This document shows positions 53,156 to 64,000 of a stretch of 64,000 nt of DNA, piece by piece. Location of the stretch: positions 46,001 through 110,000 of the forward strand of contig JAQISU010000251.1 of NCBI GenBank assembly GCA_029339505.1. Direction: 5' to 3'. Numbering within the stretch: position 1 is the stretch's first letter; each line of letters starts with the position of its first letter. The DNA comes from Unio delphinus. Its lineage: Eukaryota; Mollusca; Bivalvia; Unionida; Unionidae. The notes below the pieces were generated by a model, which was given only the letters and a program-made list of their open reading frames with translations, did no database searches and was not told where the DNA came from. The position numbers and the translations under genes are program-made.

Positions 53156-53918
53156 CAATCAACTATGGTCTATGATAATTAGTCCGCTGTCGACAGTTTA
53201 CGTTCTTTGTTGAGAATTGACATGGATAAAAGCACTGTCCTGGATCGGGTGCAGGAATACATTTTTATATTTTGTCTACTTCAAACTGTTCATTACATTC
53301 TTGAGATAAAGCCTATATTCACAACTTCAAACCACCTTGCACGGCCATAGCATGTTTATTCCGACCATGTCATATATATTACGAGCAAGGTTAACTATTA
53401 TACATATATCATTAAAACATCAGAGAGGAAAATTTTATAGTAGTGCAATGAACGCATTTGGTCTCAATCAATATGTATATTTCTAATATATACCTCCAAA
53501 AAACATATTAAATATACTGGCAGACTTTGCAATTACATGAGATTGTTCAACGTTCATATTCTTGCATGCTTTAAAAACTAGTAAGGAAAACTTTCTTTCA
53601 AATTAGATGCTTTTGTGAAATATTCTGAGATAGTTATTCATAATAATTTATGATATACAAAATTTAGTTGAAGCCAAAAACTGTTCTTTTAGTTCCTGAA
53701 ATTATAGATTGTACTCTTAACTTTTGTGGAATTTCAAAATATTACATTGCGTTTACGTGGTTTACAATTGTATACTAACTTTTGAGGAATTACAAATATG
53801 TTTTTCTCCACCAAATATATTTAACTACCCTGGAAGTTCATATTTTAATTTATGTGCGAGAATCTAGATTAAACTTTGTTTAATGCCAACTAATTTCAAA
53901 AAATATTTTGTTAATAAA
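53156..53918 (+). other. Possible 3' UTR with AATAAA
   Basis: The first AATAAA after the stops is at 53913-53918; nothing else is coding here. The distance gives a 3' UTR of about 0.8 kb. Confidence 0.35.
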
Positions 53919-54124
53919 TATTTCGCCTTTAAGTCATGATCGTTATTGTTTTCCACGTTATATTTGGGCACATAACACTATATATGCATGTTCAATAGCA
54001 CACCAACTTACGACATGACAAGTACAAAACACATTTTTACATATTTCTAAACATATAGACTCTATGTATTCAATATACACCCCACCCCCACCCACCAACA
54101 AAGTCACACACACACCCACACGTA

Positions 54125-54197
54125 TACATACATACATACATACATACATACATACATACATACATACATACATACATACATACATACATACATACAT
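54125..54197. repeat. (CATA)n microsatellite
   Basis: About 18 perfect units, preceded by CACACACCCACACG. Confidence 0.97.
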
Positions 54198-54554
54198 AGT
54201 GTCTTGTAAAAATTTCGCAGAAAAGTCTTCCTCAATTTGCGGAATTGATTTGTTTAGTAGCTGAGGTGAATGTCGTAGAATTGAAACCCATTGGATTTTT
54301 TATTAAATGAATAACTCAAGCACAATATGTGAACGATTAAGATGTATTAACTTAATTAGTAAATAAAATATATGAAGAATAAATGCAATGATTCTCACAC
54401 GCCCTCAACATACGAATGATTCAATCACTCTCTTATAACATTCACACATTCAAAATAAACCAATTATATCTATCTGATATACAGATTCAAGAAACCTCAG
54501 TTTGAAATAATAATATACGCTAAGATATGTACATAATGTCACGTATAAACTAGG

Positions 54555-54577
54555 ATTGAGATTCAAACAATCTCAAT
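54555..54577. repeat. Hairpin ATTGAGATT-CAAAC-AATCTCAAT and relatives
   Basis: Perfect 9 bp arms with a 5 base loop. Related AAGATTCACAAATCTC (about 54614) and AAGATTCAAAATAATCTC (about 54640) follow within 100 bases, so the motif recurs. Confidence 0.6.
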
Positions 54578-55330
54578 TTTTCAAATACGTTTCAAATGTT
54601 CTGCACTGTCAGTAAGATTCACAAATCTCCTGGAATACTACTAAGATTCAAAATAATCTCATGTAAATACCAATGTACCAGTTGAGACAACATTTGGAAC
54701 CAACATATGCTTCTTAACCCTTGTACAGTCGCACGATTCATACACCTATAAACCGCACAATTTTACCACGTCTTTTTGGTTGGCCCTCACTTGTATCGAC
54801 TGCTCGCACCTTTCTTTGATCCACCACATATAGTCAGACATACATATACACACGTACAGCGAGCATTCAACACCCTTGTATTTTCTACATCTATATTCGT
54901 GGTTCCACCACATGCACAGACATACGTACATACATATAGACTGCTCTACGCTTCTGCTAAACTCGTCAGCTTAATCTTATCGGCAACACTCTTTACACTC
55001 ATTAGCTCATTAACTCGTTAGCCTCGTTACACCCGTTAGACTCGTTAGACTTATGGCTTAGAACAGTACGTGAAACGTGCTCTCCTCGACCAGATCCATG
55101 GTGACCAGTGGGTCGGTTATGAATTGATCTTTCTTAAATTCATAGGACAGTGAGTAATATTCAGGTTAAAATTACCCGTGCATATCGTGATTATAATGTC
55201 CTTCGCCGCAAGTAATTTGTTTCGTTGCTGAGCAATGGCGGAAGCGGATCTCATGTCAGTAAAAGCTATTAATGACAGATTTAAACTGAACTTTTGTATC
55301 ACGGAAATCTCATGTGCTTATCACACAACT
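54578..55330. other. No gene seen
   Basis: Near 54960-55050 there is a run of CTCGTTAG/CATTAGCTC-type short repeats (ACTCGTTAGCCTCGTTACACCCGTTAG). Nothing else recognised. Confidence 0.4.
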
Positions 55331-55341
55331 GACTAAGCAGT

Positions 55342-55480
55342 ATGTTTTTGTACAGGAAAGAGACAAAGTATGGCAGACGGCATACATTTTATTCCGGTAA
55401 AGTTATTCAAAGACTTTTTGAAAGAAAAGGTGTTGAGATAAGCATGTGTATAATTGACAACAATAACAACAACAACAAAA

Positions 55481-55521
<41 letters not shown>

Positions 55522-55575
55522 ACGCTTTGTGAAATCAATTGCCAACATTATGAGTGGCACATTTCTTGCATGTAA
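55342..55575 (+). other. Asn/Asp-homopolymer reading frame of unknown nature
   Basis: A TTTTTGTACAG acceptor-like site precedes a frame reading KYGRRHTFYSGKVIQRLFERKG, then MCIIDNNNNNNKN, a run of about 13 Asp, and TLCEINCQHYEWHISCM. The Asn/Asp run comes from (AAC)n(GAT)n at 55461-55521. The non-repetitive parts look protein-like, but there is no donor, start evidence or known domain. It may be a fragment of an unrecognised gene or element. Confidence 0.2.
55461..55521. repeat. Compound (AAC)n(GAT)n microsatellite
   Basis: About five AAC units, AAAAAT, then about 13 GAT units. Confidence 0.93.
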
Positions 55576-55835
55576 GAAGCAGATTGTATTATTGGCTCGA
55601 TATCCTTATTTATAATTGATCGTCCATTCCACCCCATTGTCAAAACTTCGAACGCCAGTTTCAGGCATATATTTTTAATTTGGCAACGCATGTCTTTGCA
55701 ATGGAACGACCCTGAATATGCGTTCTTGTTTGAATTGACTTGCACGTACCAAATGGTACTTGAGAATTTGTGGTCTGCAGTATGGAATAATTTACCCTTT
55801 ACGGTTTAGACGTTCTGATGAGTCAATGTTGGTGT

Positions 55836-55836
<1 letters not shown>

Positions 55837-55912
<76 letters not shown>
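55837..55912. repeat. (CT)n microsatellite
   Basis: About 38 dinucleotide units. Confidence 0.97.
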
Positions 55913-55915
<3 letters not shown>

Positions 55916-56314
55916 GATCTTTGTTCATATCAGCGCCATCTGAAAATTCATTCTGCAATATTCTGTGGAAAATATTTTACTAAACGGCAGATTTATCGGA
56001 GGCAGATACAGTGAAATGACCGTAAACTCAAAGATGTTAGTTACGAGAACATTCTAATTAACCCAACTGAGAAAAAAATATTTTCACCCAATATGAGTAC
56101 ACTTCTCAAAACTACAAACGTGTATTTGCATTTGTGAATAGTTTAAAAGATATAGTAATAATTCAGTTTTTATATTTTTTAAGAAGTAGGTCATTATTGA
56201 AAAATTGTTTCCAGGCTAGATGTGTGATAAACAAATGTTAGGTGTGGGATATGGGATGATAGATTGAAAACCGTATTCGAACTCCAGATCAGCCATAATA
56301 TAATAAATTGCTAT

Positions 56315-56317
<3 letters not shown>

Positions 56318-56358
<41 letters not shown>
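56318..56358. repeat. (AAT)n microsatellite
   Basis: About 14 units leading into GAGGACTTTGTATAGCGCC. Confidence 0.93.
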
Positions 56359-56361
<3 letters not shown>

Positions 56362-56640
56362 GACTTTGTATAGCGCCTAATCTTTAGAAGATATAAGCGC
56401 TTTACAACATCTATAGTGATATGACTACACTAGAGAAAAACAAAAACAAAAATCATGAAATCGGAAAACATAAAAACATGCTGAAAATATTTAAGGTACA
56501 AAAACATTAATAGGTCTCTAAGTTGGTTCCTGCAGTCGAACAAGGTGAGTTTTAAGAGCACTCTTAAAAGGGACCAGCGTGTCTTTGTGCCTAATTTCAA
56601 TGGACAATTCGTTCCACATCACTACGTAAAGAAAATTAAT
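56359..56640. repeat. Probable dispersed repeat fragment (TATAGCGCC...AGCGCTTTACAA)
   Basis: TTTGTATAGCGCCTAAT and AAGCGCTTTACAAC, followed about 150 bases on by GGTGAGTTTTAAGAGCACTC and GTTCCACATC, match the layout of a repeat common in marine invertebrate genomes as I remember it. The adjoining (AAT)n fits a retroelement tail. Class unknown. Confidence 0.35.
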
Positions 56641-58369
56641 TTCTATATGTACGAAAATACAACACGCAGAGTGGAAAGACTATCCCCAGACCAAAAATGA
56701 GGTCTTAAACTACTAACTAAAGTATATGATACTGTTAAATGTTATTTTATAATGTACAATATAGAATTTCAACTGAATTATCAAGCATCGTCATGAAGTA
56801 TGCAGGGATAGACCTTTCCATGGATGAAATAAAAAAAGGTGTAAGAACATTAAGATGCAAGGTCAGCATGTAATCGTATAAGCCCTAGTAAATAAAGTGT
56901 CAAGGACTATTTGTTCTTGAACAGCGCAGGCAATATCCCATAATACTTAGTTTAATAGAGCTAGTTGCTGCTTACGACATAAGTTAGTTATATAGGGTCT
57001 TTCTACAAGTCCCAATCAACAGGATGATTGCTGGTTATGCTGTCTGAAACCCAGTATGTCAGAAACGGCTTCGTTATCCGGTTATCAACCATCAAGATAA
57101 ATGATGATGACTTCTACCATCATAAGGAAGGAAGTGATAATTGAGACGACGATTCTTGGAGCATATGGTATATTGGTAACAGAAAAACGGAAAGGCAAAC
57201 AACATTACAGATACACATCTACAACATACAAGAGGCGGGGAAAGAAGCGACTTGGTCGATGAATGATACCATACAAATTATTTTTGAGCTAGTTTCACAA
57301 GTTAAGCGGTATATTGTATCGCCTTCACCCAAACGGTCAATACTTTAGCCTGAATATCATTGGGTGAAATATATCGTACACTAACCATATCGCTTAATTA
57401 AACCAATGAGAAAAACTGTCAGAAAAATAAATTGCTGTTAACAAAAGTTACATTTGTCTAAGTTAAGGAAAATATTTTTCGGGGAAGGGTGAAACACGTA
57501 ACAAATTTGTCTTGCTAATATACATACAACATGTGTTACAAATGATGGCTTTGTAATGCCCGTATTTAAATCGTTATTGGACTATGCCGTATGCAGACAG
57601 ATACAAGTTTGGCGCATGAACGAATACGATAATAGTTTAGTTTCAAGCGTAAAATAATGGCCTCTACTCTCAAAGTCAGTTATGAAATATTTTATTGCCT
57701 AGATAAATAATACCATATTCTAATGGTACAATACATCAGATTGTTATTTAAATGTTTTAATCCCCAGAATATCTTTAGGACTACCAAAGTTGGACAATTT
57801 GTTTTCACAACTAATTACCTGATCAGTGTTGGCTGACTTCATAAATCTAAGCACAACATAAATACATGAAACGCACACTAAATATCATTGAAAGCACTTA
57901 ACGACGTTTGAATCTAAATTATCTTACATTTTATATGGATGTTTTCAAATGCCTCACGAACATTTTTGAATCTGGAATTCCGACTGAACGTTAAATACGT
58001 ACTATCATCTTATTTGGGGAATGAGAAGAAATAAATTGAATTGAAGAAGACATGAAATATTTGCTGCCTTATTAGGCTGCATGCATAGAGCTCAAAACAA
58101 TGTTTGAAATAGGTTTCGGAAATATTATTTTTGATAGAAGTTTCTTCTTGTGTTTCCTATGAGATAAATATATACGTCGATAGTCATCACATAACACATT
58201 ATTTGATAAACATATCCGCGATATTGGATCATGCGGAGAAGATAATGTTATAAATGATAATTTATGTAGCTGAATATTTTAAGCGTATTGCTTGAGATGT
58301 ATTAAGGATAACCAATTTGGTGGCTTGAAATTATTTGCCACTGTGAACAAAACTATATTTGCAACAGCT
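56641..58369. other. No gene seen
   Basis: AT-rich, many stops in every frame, no motif recognised. Confidence 0.5.
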
Positions 58370-58991
58370 GATGTGAATTATGGTCGAATATGACAAACAC
58401 CAATATAGAAGAACTTGAGCTATGTCAGAGATATGCAGCGCGACGTATGCAAGATTTCGATACATATTCGCCCACAGAGGCAACGCGTAGTACCTTAGGA
58501 CTCTGGTCAATGGAAGCATACATAGATAAGATGAAATTGTGTTTTTTCAACCGGCTGTGTAGGGGCGATTGGACTCTTATCTGGAAAAAGATTTTCATTT
58601 TGCGCTTATGTCAGTACTTGACCAACCCACTAATACAGACGGGGTTTATAGCAGATATTGACAAAATATTCAAGAAATATGGTATGGGAAGGGTTCTCTT
58701 AGACTATGCAGTAAGAGTACAAACCGAAGGTGAACTTGTTTGGAATCGGTATATTATTGATAATATTCAAAACCTCGAAGAATCTACCTGGAATACAGAT
58801 ATTGAGCTAAGGGGCGATTTAATTCACTTCAGAAACCTTCATTTGGACTTACAACCAAGCAGTATATGGTTTCTTGGGCGTAAATTTCCATCTATGTTAT
58901 GGCCTATCTCTGAAATAGTGAAACTATATGTCATGCCTGTTGGAAATGTTATGATATGCAAACTCTGTGGAAAAGAGACTGACGACACAGA
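58370..58991 (+). mobile_element. LINE-A copy 2, truncated at both ends
   Basis: From GATGTGAATTATGGTCGAAT the sequence follows the thumb and C-terminal part of LINE-A ORF2: MTNTNIEELELCQRYAARRM, STLGLWSMEAYIDKMKLCFF, WNRYIIDNIQNLEESTWN (uninterrupted, unlike copy 1) and CKLCGKETDD. It stops just before the His of the CCHC-like motif and runs into CACAGACACAC and (CA)n. The 5' loss is normal for LINEs; loss of the 3' end and tail is not. Confidence 0.92.
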
Positions 58992-59015
58992 CACACAAAT
59001 AGACAATAGACACAT

Positions 59016-59084
<69 letters not shown>

Positions 59085-59169
59085 TACATACATACATACA
59101 TACATACATACATACATACATACATACATACATACATACATACATACATACATACATACATACATACAT
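58992..59169. repeat. (CA)n(CATA)n compound microsatellite
   Basis: Imperfect CA-rich start, (CA)n to about 59080, (CATA)n to 59168, ending at the 3' end of LINE-B. Confidence 0.95.
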
Positions 59170-59185
59170 CTTGGCATCCGTCCGT

Positions 59186-59975
59186 CTACGTGAGACGATG
59201 GTGTAGCTCCAAAGTCAGCTGTTCCTTCTTTCTGGCTCTCTTTTGAGCATGCTTCCTATTTCTGTCTTTGCTAACTCCCTGCATGACAGCTAGGCGCCAG
59301 ATGGGACGGTCATTAGCAAAGCTCTCCCATTCGTTGACATTGAAGATGGCCGTCTTTATGTCTCTCTTGCAAACGTCTTTGTAGCACAGGCGTGGACGTC
59401 TAGTTGGTCGTGTACCTTCTGCTAGTTCCCCATATAATATCCTAAGGGATGCGGCCCGGGTCCATTCTCTTGACATGGCCGAGCCAGCGTAAGCGCCTCT
59501 CACTGAGAATGGCGAACATTATGTTGATGTTGGCGCGTTCTATAACCTCTGTGTTCGGTACTTTGTCCTGCGACTTGATGTGCATAATGCGCCGCTGACA
59601 TCTCAGGTGGAAGCTGTTGAGTTTTCTCTCGTGACTTGCATAAGTGGTCCATGTTTCGCTGCTGTAGAGGAGTGAGCTGAGCACGAAGGCTTGGTAGACA
59701 CGCAGTTTGGTCTTCTCGGTGAGGTTGGGGTTGTTCCATACCCTCTGGTTAAGTCTGGCCATCACTGCAGCTGCCTTGGCAATCCTACCATTCACCTCAT
59801 AATCAATTGAGAGTGAGCTGGCGATGTTTGACCCGAGGTATGTGAAGTTCTCGACAACTTCCAAGTTGTATCCATCAATGGTGACGGAGGGGAGTCTGCA
59901 TCTTGCGCCATGACGTTTGTTTTCTTCAAGCTGATGGTCAGTCCAAATTCCTTGCAAGCGTTGGAGAGGCGGCAT
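59186..59975 (-). pseudogene. LINE-B C-terminal region
   Basis: Thumb and tail: ENFTYLGSNIASSLSIDYEV, NQRVWNNPNLTEKTKLRVYQ, SLLYSSETWTTYASHERKLN, RRLRWLGHVKRMDPGRIP, then in another frame LYGELAEGTRPTRRPRLCYK and DVCKRDIKTAIFNVNEWES. These motifs follow RT in many animal LINEs. A frame change lies at about 59442-59503. Confidence 0.88.
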
Positions 59976-61388
59976 ACGAGCTGCTGAAATACATCTTCTG
60001 TGTGGGATGTCAAGGCTGCATCATCGGCAAAAAGTAGTTCACGGATGAGTACCTTTGTAATTTTAGTCTTAGCACGGAGACGGGAGATGTTGGATGTTGA
60101 ACAGCTTTCCGTCAGCCCTGGTATGGATGTACACTCCATCGCTGCAGCCCTTGAAGGCATACTGGAGAAGCGTGGAGAAGAATATGGCGAAGAGAGTCGG
60201 TGCAAGCACATAGCTTTGTTTGACTCCGCTGATTACTGGGAAGGCCTCTGATGTTGCGCCATTGAATCACACTGTGCTGTGCATGTTCTCGTGGAATGAT
60301 ATGATGACAGCAAGTAGACGTGGGAGACAGCCAATCTTCTGCAGGATTCTGAAGAGTCCGCTCCGAATGACCAGGTCAAATGCCTTCGTCAGGTCTATGA
60401 AGGCGATGTAGAGAGGCGTCTGCTGCTCATGACACTTCTCCTCCAGTTGACGTAGTGAGAAGATCATGTCTACAGTTGACCTGCCAGATCGAAATCCACA
60501 CTGGGACTCTGGGTAAACGCAGAAGGCTAGGATCTGCAAGCGCGCCAAGGCAACACTGGCGAAAGCCATTCCGACAACACTGAGGTGGGAAATGCCCCTG
60601 TAGTTGTTGCAGTCGCTAGGGTCTCCCTTGTTCTTGTACAAAGTGACGATGTTGGCGTCACGCATGTCCTGTGGAATGTATCCCTGTTCCCAACAGAGGC
60701 AGAGGAGTGTGTGTAGCGGCTGGAGCAGCGCTGGTTTCCCACTCTTGAGGACTTCAGGCGGAATGCCGACGCTTCCAGAAGCCTTCCCACAGGCAAGGCA
60801 GTCTATGGTTTTTCCGAGCTCTTCCAGGGTGGACTGTGTCTCTAGCTCCTCCATGACAGGCAGGTCTGGAATGGCATTCAGGGCAGTGTCACTGACGTTG
60901 TTTTGGGTTGAATATAGCTCGAGATAGTGTTCAACCTATCGCTGCAGTTGTTTGCTCTGGTCTGCGATATCTTCACCTGTCTTGGACTTGAGGGGGGCGG
61001 TCTTTGAGATGGAGGGGCCTGTCGCCTTCTTGATGCCCTCATACATTCCTATTGCATCCCCGTTGTCGGCAACTGTCTGTATACTGTTGCAAAAGTTAAG
61101 CCAGTATATGTTGACACAGTGGCGGGCAGTCTTCTGGGCGTTCTTCCTTGCATTCCTGAGTGCTTGCAATGTTCTTGGGCTAGGTACAGCCTTGTATGCC
61201 AGGAGGGCTTTCCTCTTTGCCTCAGTCATGGACAACATCTCCTTCCAGTTTGCCTCATACCAGTCGGCATTTTTCCATTCCCTCTTACCGTAAGCTATGA
61301 TGGCTGAGTTGTACAAAGAGTCACGGAGACAGGCCCGTTTGGAGTCAATGGTGTCGTAAGGTGTCACTTTGGTGAGAGCTTCTTGCAC
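59792..61388 (-). pseudogene. LINE-B reverse transcriptase
   Basis: Minus-strand pieces: KAPSGS-like GKASGSVGIPPEVLKSGKPA, GYIPQDMRDANIVTLYKNKG, SQCGFRSGRSTVDMIFSLRQ, FIDLTKAFDLVIRSGLF (motif A) and, in another frame, LIRELLFADDAALTSHTEDV (motif C, FADD intact) with EFGLTISLKKTNVMAQ. Frames change near 60267 and 60211. The upstream part (60936-61388, ERACLRDSLYNSAI-like and YGKREWKNADWYEANW) is the endonuclease-RT linker. Confidence 0.88.
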
Positions 61389-61511
61389 ATTGCTGATGAA
61401 CTGCTATGTTTTCTCTGGGTTACTTGCACAGCATGTGTGGATGCGAAGGTGGCCCTTCTTCTTGGCATGGTGCAGCTTCTTGGGTAAAATTCGCACCTTA
61501 CTGACCACAAG

Positions 61512-62280
61512 TCAATGGTCCGTGTCGCAGTCGGCACTGTTGTAGCTGCGGGTGATGAGGACGCTGGCCAGTTCCGTACGCCTGGTGATGACAAGGTCTA
61601 GCTGGTGCCAGTGTAGTGAACGTGGGTGTCTCCAAGACACCTGGTGGATCTCCTTGCATTGGAAGAAAGTGTTGGTCACACATAGGCTGTGAGAGCAGCA
61701 CATCTTCAGAAGTCTCTGCCCGTTATCGCTGATCTTTCCCCTACCATAAACGCCAAGACAGGCGGACCAGGCCTCATGGTCGGCTCCCACTCTAGCATTG
61801 AAGTCTCCTAGCAAGTAAAGGGTTTCGTTTTTTGGAATACTGGATATCGCCTGGTCCAGAGCCTCATAAAACTTGTCTTTCTCGTCGTGGGTAGAGCGTA
61901 GGGTTGGAGCATACACGCTGAAGATGTGGACCTGGCCTAAGGATGCTGACAGCCGGAGGGCAAGGATTCTCTCAGTACCTAATGATGGAGGTTCAATGAA
62001 GGCAACTAGCGTGTTCGTTACGGCAAAGCCTGCACCCTGTTGCCTAGGTTCCTATGAGGGCTTACCCTGCCAAAAGTACGTGTAATTGGCTTCCCTGATG
62101 GTGCCGCTGTCAGCCAGTCGGGTCTCCTGGAGACCGGCAATGTCGATGTTCAGTCGGGAGAGTTCTCTGTCAATGACGGCAGTCCTCCGCGCATCGTCAA
62201 TCTATTGCAGTTCATTGGTCGGTCCAGGACACATGGTCCTAACGTTCCAGGTCGCAAAACGAAGTGCTGGAGTTTTCTAA
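61512..62280 (-). pseudogene. LINE-B AP-endonuclease domain
   Basis: Minus strand from about 62280: an FATWNVRTM-type start, TAVIDRELSRLNIDIAGLQE, FAVTNTLVAFIEPPSLGTER, then YAPTLRSTHDEKDKFYEALD, LLGDFNARVGADHEAW (catalytic Asp-Phe-Asn) and a final QLDLVITRRTEL with CDTDH. It is broken near 62060-62085 and at 61512. Confidence 0.85.
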
Positions 62281-62499
62281 TTTCTTCTTTTAGTTCTTCC
62301 TGGTGCGGAGTTTTGTGGCCCACTGGTCGAGATGGTTCTCTAAGCTCCACGCACCCAGTGAAGCAGGCAGGCCGTGGCGGGAACCACCTTACTGACTGGG
62401 GGCTACCCAGCTTAAGGCGGGCGGTAGCTGTCCAGTGAGACCTGATGATCTCCCCCACCGTCAGAAGTAACCCATGGCGCCAAGCTCTACGCCAATCGA

Positions 62500-63104
62500 G
62501 CTTTGTCTTAGAACCGGTAAACTACTACTTCTTGTGTTGTGCCGACGTCATACGACGACGCTGGAGTGTCCTCTCCAGTGGAACTACGAAGCTTGGGCAG
62601 GGTGATATGGAGAATCAGCTGTTGCCCATGCAGCAGATCCCCCCTCTCCACACAGCTGGTGGGCCCAAGGGAACGACAAATGTCGATACAGCTTGGCACC
62701 AACGGCGTCGCAGGAGTTGCCGGAATGTCATTGAGGTCAATGTTATACCGCCTTCGGGACTCAGTCTCCGGATTTTTGTTAGGGTTTACTCCCTTACCCT
62801 TTAACATGAGTCTGTATAGCCGCAAGGAAGCAGAGGTTTGGAATCAGAGTTTTCCTTCTCCTAGATGATCTACCATCCACGATTTACGAGTCCCATCTAC
62901 CCGAAGCAACTGGTTTTAAGGCCCGCCTTCAAACCTTCTCCTGTTGGTGGATAACGCGGTCCGCCAAACTTCAAATCTAAGCCACTCGTGAAGGCAAGGA
63001 GCTGGATTTTAGTTGACAGAGGCGATCAGAGACGCAAGCCATATTGGGGATTTCTGAAAAAGGGCGCTTGTCTCCCACTTCCTCCCCGTCAACCTCAGAC
63101 CAAA
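62500..63104 (-). other. LINE-B 5' region
   Basis: GC-rich leader, with a 105-codon frame at 62508-62825 (NIDLNDIPATPATPLVPSC, then VERGDLLHGQQLILHITLP). It may be an ORF1 remnant or 5' UTR; no domain recognised. Confidence 0.5.
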
Positions 63105-63148
63105 TACATACATACATACATACATACATACATACATACATACATACA

Positions 63149-63179
<31 letters not shown>

Positions 63180-63398
63180 CTACCTAACTACCTACCTATC
63201 TACCTACCTACCTACCTACCTACCTACCTACCTACATACATACATACATACATACATACATACATACATACATACATACATACATACATACATACATACA
63301 TACATACACACATACATACATACACACACAGACACATAAATAGATACACTCAAACAGACACACACACATACATACACACATGCATGCATATATACATT

Positions 63399-63440
<42 letters not shown>

Positions 63441-63538
63441 CATACATACATACATGCATGCATGCATGCATGCATGCATGCATGCATGCATACATACATA
63501 CATACATACATACATACATACATACATACATACATACA

Positions 63539-63570
<32 letters not shown>
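63105..63570. repeat. Compound (CATA)n(CTAC)n(CATA)n(CA)n(CATG)n(CATA)n microsatellite
   Basis: (CATA)n to 63179, (CTAC)n to 63234, (CATA)n to 63312, CA-rich to about 63440, (CATG)n about 63453-63490, (CATA)n to 63570. Successive blocks differ by one base per unit. Confidence 0.95.
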
Positions 63571-64000
63571 CTAGAGCGAATTATATATAATAGACTACTT
63601 ATATTTTCTAAGCACATTAATTTTCCAAATCCATTGCAACAAGGTTTTAGGAATAATTGTGGTAGTATCACTAAATCGTTTTGTATCAAAGAATCTTTAT
63701 GCTACTATATGGATAAAGATACTCCTGTCTATGCAACATTTCTTGATAATGCTAAGGCATTCAATACAGTCTGGCACAATGGGTTATTTTACAAGCTGTA
63801 CAAACTAGGCATAAAAGGAAAGACGTGGCGCATCATGAAAGACTCGTTTAAGGGAGTGACCAGTTCTGTTTTATTTGCGGGCAAATTGTCCAAATATTTC
63901 AATATTAAACAAGGTGTAGGGCAGGGTCGTATCTTGTCCGCTTGGTTCTTTCTCGTTATGATAGACGATTTGATCACTGATTTAGATCAAACTTTGCGAG
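63571..64000 (+). mobile_element. LINE-A copy 3, 5' truncated, cut by window end
   Basis: Starts abruptly at CTAGAGCGAATTATATATAA in the RT domain and matches copy 1 almost base for base: FPNPLQQGFRNNCGSITKSF, FLDNAKAFNTVWHNGLFYKL, IMKDSFKGVTSSVLFAGKL and GVGQGRILSAWFFLVMIDDL. The open frame continues out of the window. It shares odd residues with copy 1 (KAFN, GQGRILSA), so both descend from the same source copy. Confidence 0.92.

Larger units (their letters stand above)
59170..63104 (-). mobile_element. LINE-B: near full-length APE-type LINE, decayed
   Basis: A second, GC-richer LINE family on the minus strand. Order: 5' region (63104-62500), AP endonuclease (about 62280-61512), RT (61388-59800), C-terminal domain (59975-59186) and a 3' end reading CGTCTCACGTAGACGGACGG then ATGCCAAGA before (TGTA)n. 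Multiple frameshifts and stops make it inactive. Both ends abut (CATA)n/(TATG)n. Base composition is much more GC-rich than the surroundings, as expected for a recently spread element with coding bias. Confidence 0.9.

Overview
This is eukaryotic, intron-rich, AT-rich animal DNA, packed with retrotransposon remains and with (TA)n, (CATA)n and (CT)n microsatellites. The best clue to the organism is a spliced neuropeptide precursor gene with two FPRL-Gly-Arg peptides and a cysteine-rich C-terminal tail. That layout is what I know of the molluscan small cardioactive peptide (SCP) family, so a mollusc is the best guess; the class cannot be told. There are no bacterial-type operons, rRNAs, tRNAs or CRISPR arrays.

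Layout. 1-4610: 3' part of a decayed Ty3/gypsy-type LTR retrotransposon with integrase upstream of reverse transcriptase/RNase H (Gmr1-like order), split by a 1.3 kb insertion and ending in a well-defined 866 bp 3' LTR. 4.6-11.2 kb: non-coding, with minisatellites (20, 82 and 22 bp units) and microsatellites. 11.2-53.9 kb: the putative neuropeptide gene on the + strand. It has a TATA-containing promoter, a signal-peptide exon at 11458-11526, small phase-0 exons at 38.7-44.5 kb, two FPRLGR exons at 51682 and 52318, and two possible terminal exons at 53005 and 53129. Its introns hold a Penelope-like element (17.9-19.3 kb), a tRNA-derived SINE (27.8-28.0 kb), a LINE (31.0-35.7 kb) that itself carries a 471 bp hAT-type MITE, and several minisatellites. 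54-58.3 kb: non-coding with hairpin motifs, microsatellites and one odd Asn/Asp-rich ORF. 58.4-64 kb: two further fragments of the first LINE family, and between them a near full-length LINE of another family in a long compound (CA)n/(CATA)n microsatellite.

How it works together. All confident exons of the peptide gene start and end in phase 0, so any combination keeps frame. The shortest join (11458-11526, 51682-51717, 52318-52479 and a terminal exon) gives a compact SCP-like precursor. The middle of the gene holds a tandemly duplicated exon pair (38736+39252 and 40275+40704). Its second member encodes PYTAPRGGKR, a predicted amidated peptide, and this core is conserved between copies while the flanking codons have changed. 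Every possible upstream partner exon ends in Lys and this exon begins with Lys, so splicing itself makes a Lys-Lys cleavage site. This suggests alternative or multi-peptide output from one locus, and is the most interesting feature here. All of it is inferred from splice signals and reading frames; no transcript evidence is available to me.
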